Program-made: the position numbers and the translations under genes | Assembly (NCBI GenBank): GCA_021811185.1 | Contig: JAJZPL010000020.1 | Coordinates: forward strand, 1 to 54,090 | Reading direction: 5' to 3' | Source of the DNA: a bacterium | GTDB taxonomy: Bacteria > Elusimicrobiota > Elusimicrobia > Elusimicrobiales > UBA9959 | Length of the DNA stretch: 54,090 nucleotides | Shown here: piece by piece, positions 23,628 through 34,499 of the stretch | Position numbering within the stretch: position 1 is the first letter of the stretch | How the letters are laid out: the number at the start of each line of letters is the position of its first letter | Notes under the pieces: model-generated | Seen by the model: the letters and a program-made list of their open reading frames with translations, nothing else | Database searches by the model: none | What the model was told of the DNA's origin: nothing

Positions 23628-25019
23628 TTATTTCCCTCCGCCCTTCGGCTTGTAATACTTGTCGAGCAGTTCTTCGCCGACGCGGTGCAGCTCGCTCCGC
23701 GGCAGCAGGGACAGCAGCTCCCAGCCCAGGTCCAGCGTGCGCTCCACCGTCCTGTCTTCCCGCTCGCCCTGCGTGAGGAAGCGCTTTTCGAAAGCCTCAC
23801 CGAATTCCAGGTAGAGCTTGTCGCCGGGGCCCAGTTCCTCCTCCCCTATAATGTCGGCCAGCCCCCTCGCGCGCTTCACGTAGGCATAGCAGGCGAACAG
23901 CTGGCTGGCCAGGGCCGGGTGGTCCTCGCGGGTATAGCCCTTGCCGACGCCATCCTTCATCAGGCGTGAAAGGCTGGGCAGGCCCGCTATGGGCGGGTAG
24001 ACGCCGCGCTGGAACAGCTCCCGGTCCAGCACGATCTGCCCCTCGGTAATGTAGCCGGTCAGGTCCGGCACGGGGTGGCTGATGTCGTCGGAAGGCATGG
24101 TAAGGATCGCGGTCTGCGTTATGGAACCTTCGGAGCCTTCCACGCGCCCCGCCCGCTCGTAGATGCTGGCCAGGTCCGAATAGAGGTAGCCAGGGTAGCC
24201 CTTGCGGCCGGGGATCTCGCCGCGGGCCGTGCCGGCCTCGCGCAGGCTCTCGCAGTAATTCGTCATGTCCGTCAGCACCACCAGCACGTGCCGGCCGAGG
24301 TCGAAGGCCAGGTGTTCGGCCAGCGTCAGGGCGCAGCGCGGCGTGAGCAGCCGCTCCACTCCCGGCGCGTCCGCCAGCGAAAGGAACATGGCCACGCGCC
24401 CCAGCGCCCCGGACTCTTCGAAGTCGCGCCTGAAATAATCCGCCACGTCGCGCTTTACGCCCATGGCCGCGAACACTATGGAGAAGCCGGCCTCGCTCCC
24501 GGGCAGCCTGGCCTGCCTTACCAGCTGCGCGCAGACGCGGTCGTGCGGCAGGCCGTTGCCGGAGAAGATGGGCAGTTTCTGCCCGCGGACCAGCGCGTTC
24601 ATGCCGTCGATGGCGGAAATGCCGGTCTGGATAAATTCGCGCGGGTAGCGCCGCGCCACCGGGTTGATGGGCGAGCCGTTCACGTCGCGCCGGTCGCCCG
24701 AGAGCGGCGCCGGGCCCCCGTCCGCGGGCCGGCCCAGCCCGTCGAACACGCGGCCGAGCATCTCCGCCGAGACCGCCAGCTTCATGCTTTCCCCGAGGAA
24801 GCGCGCGCGCACCGTGCTGCCGGACAGCCCGTCGGTCCCCTCCAGCACCTGCACCACGGCCCGCTCCCGGGAAATGTCCAGCACGCGGCCCAGCCGCAGA
24901 CGGCCGGCCCCGTCCCTTATCTCCACCAGCTCGTCGCAGCCGGCGTCGCGCACCCGGTCCACCACCACCAGCGGCCCCTCCAGGCTGGAGGCGCCTACGT
25001 ATTCGAGCCCGTTGTTCAT
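23628..25019 (-). CDS. ntpB: V/A-type ATPase subunit B
   Basis: 463 residues. Non-catalytic nucleotide-binding subunit of the hexameric head. In place of a P-loop it has [20 protein letters not shown], and it carries [20 protein letters not shown] and [31 protein letters not shown], all typical of subunit B. The start overlaps the end of subunit A by 4 nt. Confidence 0.95.
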   Translation of the reverse strand: MNNGLEYVGASSLEGPLVVVDRVRDAGCDELVEIRDGAGRLRLGRVLDISRERAVVQVLEGTDGLSGSTVRARFLGESMKLAVSAEMLGRVFDGLGRPADGGPAPLSGDRRDVNGSPINPVARRYPREFIQTGISAIDGMNALVRGQKLPIFSGNGLPHDRVCAQLVRQARLPGSEAGFSIVFAAMGVKRDVADYFRRDFEESGALGRVAMFLSLADAPGVERLLTPRCALTLAEHLAFDLGRHVLVVLTDMTNYCESLREAGTARGEIPGRKGYPGYLYSDLASIYERAGRVEGSEGSITQTAILTMPSDDISHPVPDLTGYITEGQIVLDRELFQRGVYPPIAGLPSLSRLMKDGVGKGYTREDHPALASQLFACYAYVKRARGLADIIGEEELGPGDKLYLEFGEAFEKRFLTQGEREDRTVERTLDLGWELLSLLPRSELHRVGEELLDKYYKPKGGGK

Positions 25020-26800
25020 GCGGCGGCCTCCGCGCTTTTCCTTTTCGCAAGGCCCGCCAGCTCTTCCTTCACCCTGGCTTCCAGCGGCGCCAGCTCCTTA
25101 ACCCCGGCATAAGCCGTCTTCGCTCTCACGAGTTCCGCCGCGCAGGGCAGGGCGGAGAGCTCCGCCAGCGCCACGCCGTTCTTTATAAGCTCCGCGGCCC
25201 CGCGGTGGAAAGCCAGGATCGCGCCCAGCAGCGCCGCCTGCTTATCCAGCGGGCAGTAAGCGTCGGCCTCGTCGAAGGCGCTTTGCGCCAGGAAGCCGTC
25301 CCGCAGCAGCCCGCCGGTGAAAAGGAAAAGCCGCTGGCCGTCCGGCAGCGAGTCCGGGCCCACCAGCCTGGCGATCTGGCGGAAATGCTCTTCCCGCTGC
25401 AGCGCCGCCATCGCCTCGTCGCGCAGCGCCCGCCAGCCCGGGGCGGCTTTTTCCCAGGCCTCGCCGACGTCCTCCAGGTAGTCGGAATACGAGCGCAGCC
25501 AGTTGATGGACGGGTAATGCCTGGCGTTGGCCAGCTCCGTGTCCAGCGACCAGAATACGCGCGTGAACCTGCGCGTGTGCTGCGTGACCGGCTCGGAAAA
25601 ATCCCCGCCGGGCGGGCTGACCGCGCCTACGATGCTGACCGAGCCGCGGTCCCCGCCCAGCGTGGCGACCGCCCCGCCCCGCTCGTAGAACTGCGCGAGC
25701 CGCGAAGGCAGGCTCGCCGGAAAACCCTCTTCCGCCGGCATTTCCTCCAGGCGCGAAGCCATCTCCCGGAGCGCTTCGGCCCAGCGGCTGGTGGAATCCG
25801 CGAACACGGCCACGTCGAAACCCATGTCGCGGTAATACTCCGCCATGGTAATGCCGGTATAGATGGAAACTTCGCGCGCCGCCACCGGCATATTGGAGGT
25901 GTTGGCTATAAGGATGGTGCGCTCCATCAGCGGCCGGCCGGTGCGCGGGTCCTTAAGTTCGGGGAACTCCCGCAGCACCTCGGTCATCTCGTTGCCGCGC
26001 TCGCCGCAGCCGATGAAAATTATGATCCCGGCGTCGGACCACTTGGCCAGCTGGTGCTGGGTGATGGTCTTGCCGGTACCGAAACCGCCGGGGATGCAGG
26101 CGCAGCCCCCCTTGCCCAGCGGGAAGAAGGTGTCGATCACGCGCTGGCCGGTAACCAGCGGTTGGCTGACGCGCAGCCGCTCGCGCGCCGGACGCGGCAG
26201 GCGGACGGGCCACTTCTGCAGCATCTTTATCTCCGCCGGCCCCGCCGGCGTATCGATGACGGCGAGCGCGTCGTTCAGCGTGTAGCTTCCCGCCGGCACG
26301 GCCGAGCGCACCGTGCCGCTCACGCCGGGGGGCAGCATGACCTTGTGCTCCACCAGCGGCGTTTCCTTCACCAGGCCCGCGGCCCGGCCTTCCGTTACGG
26401 CCTCCCCGGCCTTCAGCAGCGGCGTGAACTCCCACCTCCGGGAAAGGTCCAGCGGGTCGGCCCTTTCCCCGCGGCGTATCCAGGCGCCGCCCTTGCGGAA
26501 CAGCTCGGGCAGCGGCCTTTGTATGCCGTCATAGATATTGCCGATCAGCCCCGGGCCCAGCCACAGCGAAAGCGGTTCGCCGGTGCGCTCCACGGACGCC
26601 CCGGGCTTAAGCATCGAGGTGTCTTCGTAGACCTGCACGGTAGCCGTGTCGCCGTTCTGCCGCACCACTTCCCCCACCAGGCCGAGTTCCCCCACCCGGA
26701 CCACCTCGTACATCAGGGAGCCGGTCATGCCCGAAGCGCGGACCACCGGGCCGCTAACGCGCGTAACCCGCGCCCCGGAACCGCTCTCAGGCCTGCTCAT
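25016..26800 (-). CDS. ntpA: V/A-type ATPase subunit A (catalytic)
   Basis: 594 residues. The Walker A motif GGFGTGKT is at 238-245, followed by [24 protein letters not shown], the signature of catalytic A subunits. The extra non-homologous insertion (about 115-190) that distinguishes A from F-type beta is present. [30 protein letters not shown] is well conserved. It couples ATP synthesis or hydrolysis to rotation. It starts 14 nt inside subunit E. Confidence 0.95.
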   Translation of the reverse strand: MSRPESGSGARVTRVSGPVVRASGMTGSLMYEVVRVGELGLVGEVVRQNGDTATVQVYEDTSMLKPGASVERTGEPLSLWLGPGLIGNIYDGIQRPLPELFRKGGAWIRRGERADPLDLSRRWEFTPLLKAGEAVTEGRAAGLVKETPLVEHKVMLPPGVSGTVRSAVPAGSYTLNDALAVIDTPAGPAEIKMLQKWPVRLPRPARERLRVSQPLVTGQRVIDTFFPLGKGGCACIPGGFGTGKTITQHQLAKWSDAGIIIFIGCGERGNEMTEVLREFPELKDPRTGRPLMERTILIANTSNMPVAAREVSIYTGITMAEYYRDMGFDVAVFADSTSRWAEALREMASRLEEMPAEEGFPASLPSRLAQFYERGGAVATLGGDRGSVSIVGAVSPPGGDFSEPVTQHTRRFTRVFWSLDTELANARHYPSINWLRSYSDYLEDVGEAWEKAAPGWRALRDEAMAALQREEHFRQIARLVGPDSLPDGQRLFLFTGGLLRDGFLAQSAFDEADAYCPLDKQAALLGAILAFHRGAAELIKNGVALAELSALPCAAELVRAKTAYAGVKELAPLEARVKEELAGLAKRKSAEAAA

Positions 26801-27410
26801 TCTTTTTTCCCCCGGGCAGGCCGGCCGCCAGCCGGCCCCGCAGCTCCGGCCAGAACCGCTCCAGCCTGGCCCGGAAACTGTTGTCCCAGTACTGCCGCCC
26901 GGCGGTATCGCGCGCGATCACGCCGCCGGCGAGCGCCCCGTCCTCCTGGAAGGCCAGCGTTAAAGCGCCTTTGCCGCAGCTCTTCTCTATTTCCGCCTGG
27001 AGGCCCTCCCGCAAGCCTCCCGGCGGCAGCGTAAGCACGAAGGCATTCCCCTCCATGCCGCGCAAAGCCTCGGCCGCGAGCGCGGCGGTAACAGTTCCGC
27101 CGCGGCACTCCCCCCCCGCCAGCCGGGCCGCGGCTTTTTCTTTTACGGCGGAGAGCAGGGACTCCAGCCTGGCGGCGCGGAGGCGGTCCGTCTCCAGCGG
27201 CAGGGCCGACAGCAGCATAAAACTCCGCTGCGCGGCGGCAGCGCGGGCGGCCTCCACCCTGGCGCGGCCCTCGCGTTCCGCCTCGCTCTCCGCCGAGGCC
27301 AGCAGGCCGGCCGCTTCGGCCTCGGCCCTGGCTACTATGCCGGCGCTTTCGCGCCCGGCCATCGCCTTTATTTCCCCCACAAGGGCTTCCGCGTTCTCAT
27401 TTTCTTCCAT
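26787..27410 (-). CDS. ntpE: V/A-type ATPase subunit E (peripheral stalk)
   Basis: 207 residues. A charged, Ala/Glu-rich N-terminal helix (about 1-80) is followed by a compact C-terminal domain ending in GGVIARDTAGRQYWDNSFRARLERFWPELR, where the family has its most conserved region (the D-N-(S/T)-F…R pattern). It pairs with the H/G subunit to make the stator. Confidence 0.85.
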   Translation of the reverse strand: MEENENAEALVGEIKAMAGRESAGIVARAEAEAAGLLASAESEAEREGRARVEAARAAAAQRSFMLLSALPLETDRLRAARLESLLSAVKEKAAARLAGGECRGGTVTAALAAEALRGMEGNAFVLTLPPGGLREGLQAEIEKSCGKGALTLAFQEDGALAGGVIARDTAGRQYWDNSFRARLERFWPELRGRLAAGLPGGKKNEQA

Positions 27411-27427
27411 ATATAGTCACCCTGCTG

Positions 27428-27658
27428 CTAGAGCTCCACCACCAGCGGGCGCGCCCTTTCCAGCCTTATTTCCTCCACCAGCGGCCGGGCCAGCCCGGCG
27501 GCGGCGCGCGTTATCAGGATCACGCCGCAGTCGGGGCGCGAGGCGGCTCCCGCCAGGGCCCCCGCGACCCCGTCCGCGCTGTCCGCCACGGCCCCGGCCA
27601 CTCCGGCCAGCCGGAAACCGCGCACGGTGTCCTCGTCGCCGATGCAGAAGAATTCCAT
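27428..27658 (-). CDS. ntpG: V/A-type ATPase subunit F, short form
   Basis: 76 residues. It begins MEFFCIGDEDTVRGFRLAGV, the usual opening of subunit F, and continues through GVILITRAAAG to RPLVVEL where it stops. Typical F subunits are about 100 residues and continue with a C-terminal helix that inserts into the rotor; that part is missing here. It lies 2 nt after subunit K and 17 nt before E. The frame is open far upstream, but inside subunit K. Confidence 0.8.
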   Translation of the reverse strand: MEFFCIGDEDTVRGFRLAGVAGAVADSADGVAGALAGAASRPDCGVILITRAAAGLARPLVEEIRLERARPLVVEL

Positions 27659-27660
27659 GC

Positions 27661-27975
27661 CTAGATCTTCTGCAGCAGCATCATGGAGATCACGAAGCCC
27701 AGCACGGCGAGACCTTCGGCCAGCGCCACGAACAGCAGGCTGCGCATCAGCAGTTCCGGCTTCTCGGCGGCGGCGCCCATGGCGGCGGAACCTATGCGCC
27801 CCACCGCGTAGCCGGAACCCAGCACGCAGACCGCCATAGTCGCCGCGGCGGACATCCCGAGGCCGACCGCGCGCGCCCCGGTTTCGGCGGCGCCGGGCTC
27901 CCCCGCCAGGGCCTGCCCGCAAACAGCAGCCAGTATCAACGCCGCCAGCAGCGGCACCGCGTTCTTGTTTTTCAT
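27661..27975 (-). CDS. ntpK: V/A-type ATPase subunit K (rotor ring)
   Basis: 104 residues. An N-terminal stretch (1-24, ending ALA) looks like a signal peptide. One helical hairpin follows (about 35-62 and 78-101), so this is a two-helix, c-like subunit and not the four-helix form of Enterococcus NtpK. The ion carrier is E87 in LAEGLAVLG. The Gln/Ser/Thr ligands of Na+-binding rings are not evident, so protons are the more likely coupling ion. Confidence 0.85.
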   Translation of the reverse strand: MKNKNAVPLLAALILAAVCGQALAGEPGAAETGARAVGLGMSAAATMAVCVLGSGYAVGRIGSAAMGAAAEKPELLMRSLLFVALAEGLAVLGFVISMMLLQKI

Positions 27976-29864
27976 TCTATTCTCCCGGTTGGTTTCAGTG
28001 TGAACGGCTTGAAAGGCCTGCCGCTCCCTTCGAAGAACTTGCCGAAAAATTCGTAGTACTCGAGGCGCAGCGCCTGCACGCCCGCCACCAGGCCCTCGAG
28101 CCCTAAAGCCGCCGCGTTGCCCGCCGTTACGGCGAAGAGCCCGGCGAAACTGCCGGCGCCCCAGGTCCTATCCGCCTCGGCGGCCAGCGCCCAGGCCGCC
28201 GCCAGCAGCGCGGCGTGGCTCATGGCGTAGGCCGCTAGACGCACGAAACTGACGGTGTTGGCGAGGTAGAGCAGGACGCCCTCGAAGGCCCCCACCAGCG
28301 CTTCCGCCGTCCCGGCCAGGCCGCCGCCGGAAGTTGTACGCCCCAGCAGGGACAGCACGGGATCCTTGAAAACCCAGCAGGCAAAAGCCAGCGCCATCGG
28401 CGGCAGCATGCCGCGCGGCCCGGCGAACCCCGCCGCCCAGAGCAAACCGCACCAGTAGAACACCAGGCCGGCGGCGCCGAACCTGTCCAGCGCCGCGCCG
28501 AGCCTGTCGCCGGCGCGGAGCTTGTTTACCATATTAAGGATGACGCCCGCGCTGATCACGACTATCCCGGTGATGACCGCGGCTTTAAGCAGCGCCAGCG
28601 GGTCGCCTTCCAGCGGGTCCCTCCAGAGCGCGTGTTTTTTAAAGGCCGCCATCCCGAAAAAGCTGCCGTAGACCAGGCCGAAGGCGGCGGAGGAAAGCCC
28701 GCAGTAAAAAATTATCTCCCCGGCGTCGCGCAGCTTGCCGGTCCGCCGCCGCGCCAGCCACAGCCCGGCCAGGCACAGCACGACCCCGTGCCCGGCGTCG
28801 CCGAACATCATGCCGAACATGAACAGGTAACTGACGGCCGCGAACAAGGTGGGCTCCACCTCGCCGTAGCGGGGCAGGCCGTAGATGGCCACCAGCGCCG
28901 CGAAAGGGCGCAGCAGCCGCGGCGGCCGCAGCAGCACCGGCACCTCTCCCGACGGCGGCGCGGTCCTGGCGGCGCAGCGCCCCCTGGTAACCTCGGCGAG
29001 CCCGCGTTTAAGCGCCGGCGCCTCGGCCGCGGGCGCCCAGCCGGAGATCAGCACCGAAGTTTCGGTGTTTGCCAGGCCGCTTTCCGCCTCTTCCAGCCTG
29101 TTTTCCACGGACAAAGCGCGTTCTATGGCCGCCAGCGGCCCGGCCGCCTTCCCGGAGAAAGAGCTTAACTCCCGGCGCGCGCGCTCCAGTTTCTCCGCCG
29201 TCTCCGCCAGGGCGGCGGTATTCAGCGCCGCTAATTCGGACAGCTTCGCCCCCGGCTTTACGGGCAGGTCCGCCGCCTGGAAGCCGCAAAGCTTCAGCGC
29301 GGCCGCCAGGGCCGGCCCGTCGGCGGCGCTGCCGGCGGCCGCCAGGTGCCGGCGGCCGTTCTTTTCGCCGAGGGGAAGAATTACCGCCCCCGCGGGCGCC
29401 TTGAGCCGAAGGGCCTCCAGGCTGCCGGCGGGCAGGGTTCCGGCGGCGCAATAAATGTAGGAAAACTCCGTTCCCCCGGCGGGCAGCGGCAGGGCGCGGT
29501 AAGGATCTATTTTCTCGGCCGCCGCGGCCAGGCTTGAATATTCCGCCGAGAGTTCGCGCACCGGCTTAAGGACTTCCTCCGCCCCAGCCTCCAGCGCGGC
29601 CAGCCCGGCGGAGGCCGCGGTGAAATCCATTTCAACGGACCCCGCCTCCGGCGCCCGCACTTCCAGCCCGAGGGCACGCCGCAAGTCCGCCGCGCGCCCG
29701 GCCGGCTCTTTGCCGGGAGCCGCCACCGCCGTTCCCTCCGCGGGGACACGGCCGGCGGGCGCCAGTTCAAGGGCCCCGGCTTCGCCCAGCCCGCGCAGCG
29801 CCGCGCGCGCGTCGCTTTTCAGCAGGGCGGCCTCGAGCCTTTCCATCCGTACCGGGCTAAACAT
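27972..29864 (-). CDS. ntpI: V/A-type ATPase subunit I (stator membrane subunit)
   Basis: 630 residues. The soluble N-terminal half (about 1-320) has the helical hairpin and alpha/beta modules of subunit I. About seven or eight transmembrane segments follow from residue 340, including FMFGMMFGDAGHGVVLCLAG and the proton-path region VSFVRLAAYAMSHAALLAA with the essential Arg. The start MFSPVRMERLEA at 29864 overlaps the stop of subunit C by 8 nt; an upstream in-frame ATG at 29921 lies deep in subunit C. Confidence 0.9.
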   Translation of the reverse strand: MFSPVRMERLEAALLKSDARAALRGLGEAGALELAPAGRVPAEGTAVAAPGKEPAGRAADLRRALGLEVRAPEAGSVEMDFTAASAGLAALEAGAEEVLKPVRELSAEYSSLAAAAEKIDPYRALPLPAGGTEFSYIYCAAGTLPAGSLEALRLKAPAGAVILPLGEKNGRRHLAAAGSAADGPALAAALKLCGFQAADLPVKPGAKLSELAALNTAALAETAEKLERARRELSSFSGKAAGPLAAIERALSVENRLEEAESGLANTETSVLISGWAPAAEAPALKRGLAEVTRGRCAARTAPPSGEVPVLLRPPRLLRPFAALVAIYGLPRYGEVEPTLFAAVSYLFMFGMMFGDAGHGVVLCLAGLWLARRRTGKLRDAGEIIFYCGLSSAAFGLVYGSFFGMAAFKKHALWRDPLEGDPLALLKAAVITGIVVISAGVILNMVNKLRAGDRLGAALDRFGAAGLVFYWCGLLWAAGFAGPRGMLPPMALAFACWVFKDPVLSLLGRTTSGGGLAGTAEALVGAFEGVLLYLANTVSFVRLAAYAMSHAALLAAAWALAAEADRTWGAGSFAGLFAVTAGNAAALGLEGLVAGVQALRLEYYEFFGKFFEGSGRPFKPFTLKPTGRIE

Positions 29865-30870
29865 TCGCGGCCTCCGGGCCAGGCAGCAGCCTCTTTTCCA
29901 GTTCCGCCGCGCTTGCGCCAAGGCGCAGGCCCTGGGCCAGGGTTATCAGGTCGGCCGTCTCAAGCCGCCGGAGCGCCAGGTAAGCGGCCACCGTTCCGAA
30001 GCCGAGGTGATCCCCGCGCAGCGCCTTCAGGGCCGCATGGCGGTACCTGCTCCGGAGCAGGGCCTCCAGCCCCGCCAGGCCCGGCGCTATTACGCCCTCC
30101 CGTCCACAAACCTGCGCCAGCGCGCTCCCGATGTCGGCGGCGCCGAGAATGGCTTTGAAGATACGCATGTCCCTGGCGGGGCAGGGCGCGTACAGCCGCA
30201 GCAGTTCCTTGTTCGGGAAACCGTACAGGAACTTGCCGCGCAAGGCCAGGGTTTGATTAAAGGCCGCCGTTTCAAGCTCGTACAGGACTCCGGCGCCCTC
30301 CAGGTCCCCCGCGCCGAGCTCTCCCGCGCGCGCCGAAAGTTCAGCCAGGTAATCCCTTTCCAGCGCGGCCTCTATGAAGAAGACCGCGTCCTTGCCGGGG
30401 TAATCCGCGAAGGCCCAGGCGAGGCTGTCGCGGAAGAGCCCGTCGGGCAGGGCCGCGGCCAGGTCCTCCCGGCTTTTTACCGCGGCCAGGCCCTTCCCGT
30501 AACCCTCCATGCCGGAAGGCAGGTCCACCAGCAGCCCGCGCGTTTCTTCGGGCTTGGCCCCTGCGGCGATAGCCCTGACCAGGGTTTTGATGTTGCCGAG
30601 CTGAAAGCGCGCGGCCTGCCATTCCAGCAAGCCCGCCCTGGCCCCGCCGAAACAGGCCGCCAGCTCCCTGGTCTCGGCGATGAACGCCGCGGCCAGCCTT
30701 TCTTCCAGGGCGGCCGGCGCGTTTATTTTATCGCCCGGGAACAGCGTTCCCGCCAGCTCGGCCACGGATCCCAGGGCGCAAAGCGCCCGCAGGCGCGCCC
30801 CGTCATAGAGCCGCCCCCGCCGCCCGTGCACCCTGGCAGCCAGGTGGTCCAGGTCTTTTAAAACCAGCAT
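29857..30870 (-). CDS. ntpC: V/A-type ATPase subunit C (rotor-head connector)
   Basis: 337 residues, at the usual length of the funnel-shaped V/A C/d subunit. Mostly helical, with VHGRRGRLYDGARLRAL at the start, NIKTLVRAIAAGAKPEE near 110 and the repeated helical motifs FPNKELLRLYAPCPARDMRIFKAIL in the second half. The ATG at 30870 follows a G-rich ribosome binding site; the open frame extends upstream but only as a GC-rich shadow of subunit H. Confidence 0.8.
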   Translation of the reverse strand: MLVLKDLDHLAARVHGRRGRLYDGARLRALCALGSVAELAGTLFPGDKINAPAALEERLAAAFIAETRELAACFGGARAGLLEWQAARFQLGNIKTLVRAIAAGAKPEETRGLLVDLPSGMEGYGKGLAAVKSREDLAAALPDGLFRDSLAWAFADYPGKDAVFFIEAALERDYLAELSARAGELGAGDLEGAGVLYELETAAFNQTLALRGKFLYGFPNKELLRLYAPCPARDMRIFKAILGAADIGSALAQVCGREGVIAPGLAGLEALLRSRYRHAALKALRGDHLGFGTVAAYLALRRLETADLITLAQGLRLGASAAELEKRLLPGPEAANV

Positions 30871-30881
30871 ATCCCCCCCCG

Positions 30882-31196
30882 CTACCCCGTTCGCAGAACC
30901 CTCTTTACCACCTCTTCCGACAGCCGCAGCAGCTCCGGTTCTTCCAGCCGCAAGCCGCGCTCCAGCTCCGCCTTGGCCGCTGCCAGGCGCGAGGCTTTCT
31001 CGCGCGCCGCGTCCCGCAGGATGGCCGCGGAGACCCGCTCCGCCTCCAGCCTGCTTTGCCCGCGCGCCGTCTCGGCCAGAACTACTGCCCGCCGCCCGGC
31101 CTCCGCGGTGATTTCCGCGGCGCGCGCCCGGGCCGCGGCCGCCAGCCGGCGGCCTTCGGCCTCGGCCGAAAGTATCTCTTCCAGGAGTCCGTTCAT
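30882..31196 (-). CDS. V/A-type ATPase subunit H/G (peripheral stalk)
   Basis: 104 residues, a single long Ala/Glu/Arg-rich helix with heptad character throughout (EAEGRRLAAAARARAAEIT…), matching the size and position of the AhaH/AtpG stator helix that pairs with subunit E. It is the first gene of the V operon. Similarity is mostly compositional, so position and size carry the call. Confidence 0.7.
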   Translation of the reverse strand: MNGLLEEILSAEAEGRRLAAAARARAAEITAEAGRRAVVLAETARGQSRLEAERVSAAILRDAAREKASRLAAAKAELERGLRLEEPELLRLSEEVVKRVLRTG

Positions 31197-31311
31197 AGAT
31201 ATAAACGAAAGCCGGGCGCGGCAAAGCCGCGGCCTTACTTGCGTTATTTTGTTAAGCTGCTTCCCCCAGGGTCAGGTTAGCAAAACCAGCCGGCAAAATA
31301 CAAGTGGTAAC
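31197..31311. other. Spacer between acyltransferase and V operon
   Basis: 115 nt with a GCCGCGGCTTTGCCGCGCC-type imperfect hairpin on the minus strand just before subunit H. I see no confident promoter or terminator, so read-through from the F-ATPase operon into the V operon is possible. Confidence 0.4.
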
Positions 31312-32436
31312 TTATATTTTTATGAAGATCTTTTTACGGTAGAGCAGCCAGAAGGCGCCCAGCCAGAGGAGGGCGTAGGAAACCGCGAAAGCCGCGGAGG
31401 CGTTAAGCGGGGAAAGCCAGGTGCCGAACGCCGCGTTGCAGATAAGCACGCGCAGCTGTTCCGGCTCGGCGGCCCCGGCCACCGGCAGCGTATACAGCAC
31501 CAGGAACTTCAGCAGGAAGATCGGCAGCATGTACGCCGCTATGGCGTTCACGCCGAAGATCTCGAAAGGGCGGCCCCAGGCCTTGATGCCCTTCACTTCG
31601 ATGAGCCAGTAGCAGAGCGCCAGCAGCCACAGCGCCAGGCCGCCGGTAACGAGCACGTAGGAGCTGGTCCACAGCGCCTTGTTTATGGGAAAGGAAAGCC
31701 CCCAGAGCCAGCCCAGCGCAGCGGAAACCGCGCCTGCGGCCAGCATGCCTTTCACCTTATTGAGCTGGGGAGCGGCGCTCCTGAGCCACAGGCCGGTGAA
31801 AATGCCGAGCAGCGTGGTGACCAGCGCGGGGACGGTGCTCAGGATGCCCTCAGGGTCGTAGACGCCGCTCCGGTAGGTGTGCGCGCCCAGCACGGCGCGG
31901 TCCAGCCACGAGGCCAGGCTGCCTTCCTTGGTAAGGATCCCGGCGCCGAAGCCCGGCACGGGGATATAGGTCATGGCCAGCCAGTACCCGGCGAGCGCCG
32001 CGGCGGCCACGCCTATCTGGGTTTTAAGATTCGTCTTCAGGAAAAGCAGCGAGCCGAAGAAGTAGCAGATGGCTATGCGCTGCAGCACGCCAAGGATACG
32101 GATGGTGGAAGGGTGGTAGTTGGGGATGGCGTTAAGCACCATGCCGAACGCGTAGATGATGAGCGCGCGCTTCAGGAGCTGCGACACCAGGCCGGCGGTC
32201 TCGCCCTTTTCCAGGCGGCGCGACAGCGAGAACACTATCGAGACCCCGACGATGAAAAGGAAAAAAGGGAAGACCAGGTCGGTCATGGTCAGGCCGTTCC
32301 ACTCGGCGTGGTCCAGCTGGGCGTAAGCCTCGCGGTTGCCGGGCGTGTTCACGATTATCATCAGGGCCACGGTGATGCCCCTGAACACGTCCAAAGAAAG
32401 CAGGCGCGCCGCCGCGGCCGGTTTTACGTTTTCCAT
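31312..32436 (-). CDS. Membrane acyltransferase of the NagX/HGSNAT family (DUF5009)
   Basis: 374 residues with about ten transmembrane helices. The N-terminus RLLSLDVFRGITVALMIIVN with NTPG and the MTDLVFPFFLFIVGVSIVFS motif is the signature of heparan-alpha-glucosaminide N-acetyltransferase-like proteins. These use acetyl-CoA to acetylate amino sugars across the membrane. Also seen are RILGVLQRIAICYFF and a late FGVNAIAAYMLPIF. Its start is 24 nt after atpC, so it is probably the last gene of the F-ATPase operon. Substrate unknown; a glycan-modifying role fits the surface-sugar genes nearby. Confidence 0.8.
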   Translation of the reverse strand: MENVKPAAAARLLSLDVFRGITVALMIIVNTPGNREAYAQLDHAEWNGLTMTDLVFPFFLFIVGVSIVFSLSRRLEKGETAGLVSQLLKRALIIYAFGMVLNAIPNYHPSTIRILGVLQRIAICYFFGSLLFLKTNLKTQIGVAAAALAGYWLAMTYIPVPGFGAGILTKEGSLASWLDRAVLGAHTYRSGVYDPEGILSTVPALVTTLLGIFTGLWLRSAAPQLNKVKGMLAAGAVSAALGWLWGLSFPINKALWTSSYVLVTGGLALWLLALCYWLIEVKGIKAWGRPFEIFGVNAIAAYMLPIFLLKFLVLYTLPVAGAAEPEQLRVLICNAAFGTWLSPLNASAAFAVSYALLWLGAFWLLYRKKIFIKI

Positions 32437-32460
32437 CTTACCCCCGGCCGGAACCCCGGC

Positions 32461-32886
32461 CTACAATGAATGTTTACGCTTGAACTCGGCCGCCTTCAGC
32501 CTGACGGCCGCGCGCCGGAGCGAAGCCTGCGCCTCGTCCAGGTCCAGGTCGGCGCCGCGGATGGCCAGCGTTTCCTTGGCCTTCTGGTAAGCCTGGCGCG
32601 CGCGTTCCTCGTTGACCTCTTTGGCCAGCTCGGCGGCTTCCGCCAGCACCAGCACGCGGTCCTTGTAGATCTCCGCGAAACCGCTCAATACGGAAAAAAA
32701 CTCTTTATGCGTGCCGTCCTTGTAATGCATCAGGCCTTCTTTCATCTGCACCACGAAAGCGGCGTGGCCGGGCAGAACGCCCATTTCGCCCTCGAGAGCC
32801 GGGATGGTGACGAAATCCACCGGCTTGTCGGCCAGCACGGTCTTCTCGGGGGTTACGATGGTAAGAAGCAGTTTCTTTTTTTCCAT
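32461..32886 (-). CDS. atpC: F-type ATP synthase subunit epsilon
   Basis: 141 residues. The N-terminal beta-sandwich (about 1-85) carries VTPEKTVLADKPVDFVTIP and GEMGVLPGHAAFVVQM; the C-terminal two-helix domain follows (NEERARQAYQKAKETL…LRRAAVRLKAAE). It inhibits ATP hydrolysis and is part of the rotor. It starts 17 nt after atpD. Confidence 0.95.
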   Translation of the reverse strand: MEKKKLLLTIVTPEKTVLADKPVDFVTIPALEGEMGVLPGHAAFVVQMKEGLMHYKDGTHKEFFSVLSGFAEIYKDRVLVLAEAAELAKEVNEERARQAYQKAKETLAIRGADLDLDEAQASLRRAAVRLKAAEFKRKHSL

Positions 32887-32903
32887 ATTGCCGGACGGCC
32901 GGG

Positions 32904-34355
<1,452 letters not shown>

Positions 34356-34359
34356 CTAC

Positions 34360-34492
34360 GGTCCCGCAATCGGACCGGAACGCAAAACCGGCGTCTCGCA
34401 CACCGTGCTCGCGCCTGCTTCACTCGGCCCTCGCTCTTGCGTAAGCTCGGGCCTGCGCGAGGCTTTTGCTAACCCGGTCCGACTGCGGGACC
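34360..34492. repeat. Long imperfect cruciform between atpG and atpD
   Basis: GGTCCCGCAATCGGACCGG (34360-34378) is complementary to 34474-34492 with one mismatch in 19. Inside, GCAAAA (about 34382) pairs with TTTTGC (about 34464), and further CTCGC/GCGAG segments continue the stem. As RNA the whole 133 nt could fold into one long hairpin between two translated genes of the operon. Confidence 0.65.
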
Positions 34493-34499
34493 GGGCACC

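Noticed and set aside
27428..27922. 164-codon reading of the subunit F frame
   Set aside because: The upstream 88 codons overlap subunit K in another frame and have Arg/Gly-rich shadow composition; the family begins at MEFFCIGDED.
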